DNA from: Hymenobacter crusticola
GTDB taxonomy: Bacteria; Bacteroidota; Bacteroidia; Cytophagales; Hymenobacteraceae
Assembly: GCF_002154225.1 (NCBI RefSeq)
Contig: NZ_MTSE01000005.1
Span: 1 to 64,000, forward strand
Length of the DNA: 64,000 nucleotides
Reading direction: 5' to 3'
The notes under the pieces are model-generated. The model saw only the letters and a program-made list of their open reading frames with translations, was not told where the DNA came from and did not search any database. This document shows, one piece after another, positions 60,002-64,000 of the stretch (position 1 is the stretch's first letter; each line of letters starts with the position of its first letter). The position numbers and the translations under genes were made by a program.

Positions 60002-60703
60002 ATGAACCACTCCCGCACTCCTCGTAACTACGCTCAGGGCACAACCAACTTGCTAAAGCGCCTCGCCTTCGTCCTCGTCTTGCTGCTAGGTAGCAACCTA
60101 GCTTTCGCCCAAGGATTTGAAAGCGCCAAGCAGATCTTCGAAAGTCCGAAGTTGAAAACGGCCATTACCGGCCACCGCACCGTAGCCATTTTGCCCTTCG
60201 ACGCGAAGATCACCTATCGCAAACAGCCCAAGGGCTTTAATGCCGAAGCCAACCGCGACCAGGAAGAAACGATGTCGAAGTCTATCCAAGCTAGCTTGTA
60301 CACCTTCCTACTACGCAAAGCCGACAACTATAGTGTTAGCTTCCAGGATGTTGACAAAACCAATATCTTACTCAAGAAAGCTGGGCTGTATGGCAAGCTC
60401 GACCAAGCTACCCGCGATGAAGTAGCCAAAGCCCTCGGCGTCGATGCCGTGCTAGGGGGTCGCTTCGAAACGGAGCAAACCAAAACGGAAGGAGCGGCTA
60501 TTGCCTCGGCTGTACTTTTTGGTGGCCTAGGTGGCAAAACCGGTACGGGCTCCTTATTCCTGACGCTAAACGACGGCAACGACGGCGAGCTGCTGTGGCG
60601 TTTCTTCAAAACCATGGACGACGGCATCACTTCTTCCACCGATGATCTAGTGGAACGCATGATGCGTAAAGTGTCGCGCAACTTCCCCTATGCGAAGAAC
60701 TAG
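60002..60703 (+). CDS. Secreted CsgG/LpoB-like protein
   Basis: A 233-residue protein with a signal peptide (LAFVLVLLLGSNLAFAQG). Its fold pattern resembles the CsgG/LpoB nucleotide-binding-like group of envelope proteins: HRTVAILPFDAKITYRK, then FLLRKADNYSVSFQDVDKTN, VAKALGVDAVLGGRFE and a C-terminal LWRFFKTMDDG. There is no lipobox, unlike CsgG. Function unknown. A terminator follows at 60755. Confidence 0.6.
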   Translation: MNHSRTPRNYAQGTTNLLKRLAFVLVLLLGSNLAFAQGFESAKQIFESPKLKTAITGHRTVAILPFDAKITYRKQPKGFNAEANRDQEETMSKSIQASLYTFLLRKADNYSVSFQDVDKTNILLKKAGLYGKLDQATRDEVAKALGVDAVLGGRFETEQTKTEGAAIASAVLFGGLGGKTGTGSLFLTLNDGNDGELLWRFFKTMDDGITSSTDDLVERMMRKVSRNFPYAKN

Positions 60704-60754
60704 CGGCTCCTGACCTAGCTTTGACTCTAAGTAAAATTTAGCTAAAAACAAGAC

Positions 60755-60800
60755 GAAAGCCGGCAGACCTAGGGTAACATTCCTGGTCCGCCGGCTTCTT
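60755..60800 (+). terminator. Terminator after the CsgG-like gene
   Basis: GAAAGCCGGCAGACC pairs with GGTCCGCCGGCTTCTT with two irregularities, followed by TTATT. Confidence 0.7.
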
Positions 60801-60954
60801 TATTACGGTTTAAACCTAGCCAGTACTGGTAAAAGTCTACTTTTTATTCCCGAAGGCACGGAAGTGAGTACCTTGGTCGTTATAGAAGGATATAGTATTC
60901 CGCTAATGGCAGACGTTTTGCGTCTATAGTGGTCGTCTCCTCTTGCTTTTTTCT

Positions 60955-62382
60955 ATGCGTACAGTTCTCGCCGGTCTTCTCTCTTACTTGCTTCCTTTCT
61001 GCGCCAGCGCCACGCTACTGGCACCGCCTGCCAGCCCCAACGTTGGAGGCCGCTGGGCAGGCAACTTGCGTTTGCCAAGTGGTACCCAGTTAACGCTTAT
61101 TGTCAACATCAAAGACAATAATGCAGGTCGCCGCACCGCTACGCTGGACGTGCCCACCCAGAACGCGCAAGGTGTGCTCGTCGACCGCGTAGACGTACGC
61201 GCCGACAGCGTGCTGCTGACTGCTTCTCAGATCAAAGCATCGTTCGCGGGTCGCTTAACCGGCGACGGCCGGCAGATTGACGGCCGCTGGCAGCAGAATG
61301 GCGCGAAGCTCCCATTGGTATTTCAACGAGCCACCTCTACTACCACTGCCGGCCCAAAGCGCCCACAGGAGCCGGCACCTCCCTTCCCCTACCGGGAAGA
61401 ACAAGTGCGCTTTGCTAGCAAAGACCCAGGCGTGCAGCTGGCCGGAACTCTGACTCTACCAACCGGTGCGGGTCCATTCCCAGCCGTGGTGCTCCTATCA
61501 GGCTCCGGCGCGCAAGACCGGGACGAGAGCATCTTTGGCCATCACCCGTTTCGCGTGGTCGCCGACTATCTCACGCGCCGCGGTATCGCCGTGCTGCGTT
61601 TTGACGACCGAGGTGTAGGCCAGTCGGGCGGAAATGCAACCACCGCAACGGCTGCCGACTACGCCAAAGATGCCCAAGGAGCCTTGGCGTTCCTGCGTAG
61701 CCGGCCGGGTCTCAATCCGAAGCAGCTAGGTCTGATTGGGCACAGCGAAGGTGGCACGGCGGCTATTGCCGCGGCCGGACAAGCGCAAGGCCCTGCGTTC
61801 TTGGTGCTCCTCGCCACGCCCGGTGTTCCTGGCATCGATGTGCTTTCGCGCCAAGCGATGGATCAAGCTCGTCTCAAAACCAAAGACCCCAAGGTATTAG
61901 CTTCAACGGAGCAGCGGCAGCGCAACATGCTCATGATTGTGCAGCAAACGCAGAACAACGTGCAGGCGCAGCAACAGATCATCAAGGTGCTCACGCCGTC
62001 GGTTGCGTTGCCTCCCGATATGGCCGAGCAAATTCATAAAGCGGCTGAGGCCCAAGCTGTGATGGCCACATCGCCCGCTTTCCGTCACATTCTCGCCGAC
62101 AACCCGCAGAAAACCTTGCCCGCAGTGAAGTGCCCCGTTCTGGCGCTGAATGGCTCCAAGGACTTACAAGTCGCTTCCGCGGTCAACTTACCAGCCATCG
62201 AAAAGACCTTGAAAGGCTCCGGCAACCGCGACGTGACGACACAAGAACTAGCTGGCCTGAACCACATGTTTCAAACTGCCTCCACGGGCGCGACAACCGA
62301 ATACGGCCAAATCGAGGAGACCTTTTCTCCTATTGCCTTGCAAAGCATTGGCGACTGGCTAACCCAACGTACGAAACGCTAG
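60955..62382 (+). CDS. Secreted alpha/beta hydrolase with N-terminal beta domain
   Basis: A 475-residue exported protein. A signal peptide (VLAGLLSYLLPFCASATLLA) is followed by a ~100-residue beta-rich N-terminal domain (VGGRWAGNLRLPSGTQLTLI) and the alpha/beta hydrolase core from ~residue 145. The oxyanion region SGSGAQDRDES, VLRFDDRGVGQSGG, the nucleophile elbow GLIGHSEGGTAA, the acid in LNGSKDLQVA and the histidine in GLNHMFQ form a complete triad. It is probably a periplasmic esterase or acyl-peptide/ester hydrolase. A tandem paralogue follows 305 bases downstream. The ATG at 60955 is chosen because it starts the signal peptide. Confidence 0.88.
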   Translation: MRTVLAGLLSYLLPFCASATLLAPPASPNVGGRWAGNLRLPSGTQLTLIVNIKDNNAGRRTATLDVPTQNAQGVLVDRVDVRADSVLLTASQIKASFAGRLTGDGRQIDGRWQQNGAKLPLVFQRATSTTTAGPKRPQEPAPPFPYREEQVRFASKDPGVQLAGTLTLPTGAGPFPAVVLLSGSGAQDRDESIFGHHPFRVVADYLTRRGIAVLRFDDRGVGQSGGNATTATAADYAKDAQGALAFLRSRPGLNPKQLGLIGHSEGGTAAIAAAGQAQGPAFLVLLATPGVPGIDVLSRQAMDQARLKTKDPKVLASTEQRQRNMLMIVQQTQNNVQAQQQIIKVLTPSVALPPDMAEQIHKAAEAQAVMATSPAFRHILADNPQKTLPAVKCPVLALNGSKDLQVASAVNLPAIEKTLKGSGNRDVTTQELAGLNHMFQTASTGATTEYGQIEETFSPIALQSIGDWLTQRTKR

Positions 62383-62406
62383 GCCACTTAGCTCCCTAAC
62401 TTACCG

Positions 62407-62444
62407 GCCTGCAGCTGCTCTAACAATCTAGAGGAGTTGCAGGC
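62407..62444 (+). terminator. Terminator between the tandem hydrolases
   Basis: GCCTGCAGCTGCTCT (62407-62421) pairs with AGAGGAGTTGCAGGC (62430-62444) with two mismatches, followed by TGTTTTATT. A second small hairpin ATGAATGC...GCATTCAT occurs at about 62542-62578. The gap therefore separates two transcription units. Confidence 0.7.
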
Positions 62445-62687
62445 TGTTTTATTAGCGCCCCACCGGTCCCCGCGAATATGTACCTCGTTACTTGTGCCAC
62501 AGCGAAGCTGTTTGAGGGCTTAGATAGCCTCTTTGCGCTGTAATGAATGCCTTTCGTCGCGTTTAGAGAAGCATTCATGCGAAACTACCTAGGTCTGCGC
62601 AAATAATTTAAAATACACTATATATCTGGTACTCTATTTGGATAGATTGACTTTTAAAAAGATTTATCAGTAGTTCCGCTTTTTGTT

Positions 62688-64000
62688 ATGAAGAGTACCC
62701 CACCTATAATCTTCAATCTATTATTTATCCTCTATCTATTTTGTACCATCCCGGTTAAAGCCGGCGACGCGCCTACCCTAAATGGGCAATGGAAAGGCCC
62801 ATTGAAAGTGCCTGGTGGTACTTTAGACCTAATTATTACGCTGGTGCCGTTGAGCAACGGCACCTACTACGCCGCTCTTGATGTGCCTCAGCAACGTATC
62901 AGCCGCATGCCAGTAGAAGCCGAAACCAAAGGAAACGAAATCACCCTGAAGATTGAGCAAGCAGGTAGCAGCTTCACAGGCAAGATAGAAGATGGCGGCG
63001 CACGCTTCACCGGCACTTGGCAGCAACCAGGCTTAAAGGCTCCGCTAGTGCTACAGCGAGCGACGGCATCGGCTGCTACCGCCCGCCGATCTCGCCTGAC
63101 ACCACCCTACCGCGAGGAAGACGTCTTCTTTACCAATTCGCAAGACAAGCTCCGGCTAGGGGGCATGCTCACTATCCCAGCTGGCGCGGGTCCGTTTCCG
63201 GCAGTGGTGCTCGTATCAGACACCGGCCCGCAGGACCGCGACGTGACGGTGCAGGAATACCGCATGTTCGGTAGCCTAGCCGATTATCTCACGCGCCGTG
63301 GTATCGCCGTACTACGCTTCGACGACCGAGGCGTTGGTAAATCCAGTGGCAACTATTCCAGCGCTACTACCGCCGAGTTGGTAACGGACGCGCAAGCAGG
63401 CCTAGCTTTTTTACGCTCCCGCTCCCTCATTGATCCACAGCACATCGGATTTATTGGCCACGGAGAAGGTGCCAACATTGCCCTGTTAGCCGCAGCACAA
63501 AGCCCCCAAACCACTGCCTTCGTGGTGTCATTGGCTGGGTACGGGCTACCGGGCCGCGACGTTCTCATGCAGCAACAAGGCGAAATTATGCGTCTGATTG
63601 GCGCTGATCCGGCGCAAGTGAAAGCCGCTTTGGCCTTGAATGAGCATATGGTAGATATCATTCGGCAAACGCCGAATGACGTGCAGGCTCGTACTAAAGT
63701 GGCTACGCTTATTCGGCAAAATAATAGCAACATCGACGCTGGTATGGCCCGCGCCCGGGCCGCGCATCTTACTTCTCCCTGGTCGCGCTACTACCTCGAT
63801 TTTGACCCCAAGAACAAACTATCTGACGTTCAGTGCCCTGTACTAGCCCTAAATGGCACGGCCGATTTGGAAGTAGCTGCTAGTACGAACCTGAGCATTT
63901 TGCAAAAGGGTTTAAAAAGCAACGATGATGTCACCGTTCAGAAGCTAGCTGGTGTGAATCACTTGTTTCAACCAGAAGAGAAAGATTGGCCTCTAGTGAA
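62688..64000 (+). CDS. Secreted alpha/beta-hydrolase paralogue lacking the nucleophile serine, 3' partial
   Basis: The frame from the ATG at 62688 is open to the window end (437 codons seen). It has the same plan as the preceding gene: a signal peptide (IIFNLLFILYLFCTIPVKAG), a beta-rich N-terminal domain (LNGQWKGPLKVPGGTLDLII), then a hydrolase core with VLRFDDRGVGKSSG. The nucleophile elbow reads GHGEGAN where the paralogue has GHSEGGT, so the catalytic serine is glycine. The oxyanion segment is also changed (SDTGPQDRDV for SGSGAQDRDE). The acid (LNGTADLEVA) and histidine (GVNHLFQ) remain. It is therefore probably catalytically dead, perhaps a binding protein or decoy. The C-terminus is outside the window. 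Confidence 0.85.
   Translation, partial: MKSTPPIIFNLLFILYLFCTIPVKAGDAPTLNGQWKGPLKVPGGTLDLIITLVPLSNGTYYAALDVPQQRISRMPVEAETKGNEITLKIEQAGSSFTGKIEDGGARFTGTWQQPGLKAPLVLQRATASAATARRSRLTPPYREEDVFFTNSQDKLRLGGMLTIPAGAGPFPAVVLVSDTGPQDRDVTVQEYRMFGSLADYLTRRGIAVLRFDDRGVGKSSGNYSSATTAELVTDAQAGLAFLRSRSLIDPQHIGFIGHGEGANIALLAAAQSPQTTAFVVSLAGYGLPGRDVLMQQQGEIMRLIGADPAQVKAALALNEHMVDIIRQTPNDVQARTKVATLIRQNNSNIDAGMARARAAHLTSPWSRYYLDFDPKNKLSDVQCPVLALNGTADLEVAASTNLSILQKGLKSNDDVTVQKLAGVNHLFQPEEKDWPLV

Overview
The window looks like chromosomal DNA from a Hymenobacter-like member of the Bacteroidota (Cytophagales). The evidence is a G+C content somewhat above 50%, a SusC/SusD pair, two proteins with type IX secretion C-terminal sorting domains, Bacteroidota-type promoter elements (TTTG / TAnnTTTG), few strong Shine-Dalgarno sequences, and a striking excess of CTAG-containing hexamers such as CCTAGG. 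No rRNA, tRNA, CRISPR array, transposase or integrase was found.

Left part (1-14.2 kb): a partial SDR oxidoreductase, a TlpA-like thiol-disulfide protein and a DUF2199 protein lead into a disturbed zone. A fixH (ccoH) gene has lost its 5' end against a repeat at 2.29 kb. Its usual partners (a SafE/DsbD_2-type membrane protein, a universal stress protein, an aerobic hemF) lie 6.5 kb further on, at 9.2-12.4 kb. Between them sit an AT-rich NACHT NTPase gene, a DUF433 antitoxin with a truncated DUF5615 toxin, an AraC regulator with an FAD monooxygenase, a hydroxyisobutyrate-dehydrogenase-like gene, and a duplicated 3' fragment of that last gene. This is the clearest region of accessory turnover. 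poxB follows hemF convergently.

Centre (14.8-34.1 kb): small secreted proteins, an RsbQ-like hydrolase, an SDR, and a TesA-like esterase divergent from a YbbA/YbbP-like ABC exporter. Then come galT and galK, divergent from a polysaccharide-utilisation locus of susC, susD and three secreted GH43 enzymes. Perfect TGCAATCGATTGCA palindromes (LacI/GalR-type operators) lie between galK and susC. A near-identical site sits inside the promoter of a fourth, Tat-exported GH43 at 46.4 kb. I infer a sugar-responsive regulon for arabinan/arabinogalactan side chains: GH43 enzymes release arabinose, SusCD imports oligosaccharides, and GalK/GalT handle galactose.

Right part (34.2-64 kb): arsM, a glycine-zipper protein, a DUF72 protein, an MBL-fold hydrolase, gluQ, two T9SS cargo proteins, endonuclease V, two overlapping DUF1990 paralogues, a polytopic GT39-like membrane protein, the fourth GH43, prmA, a DUF6150 protein, tpiA, a TspO-like membrane protein, a DUF2251 protein and uvrA. 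After these come an AT-rich lipoprotein amidohydrolase, an ACMSD-type amidohydrolase, a CBM9-like/PKD secreted protein, a GNAT acetyltransferase, a CsgG-like secreted protein and two tandem alpha/beta hydrolases. The second hydrolase has lost its nucleophile serine and runs off the window.

Intergenic spaces are rich in several families of short inverted repeats (REP/MITE-like) and in very strong bidirectional terminator hairpins.
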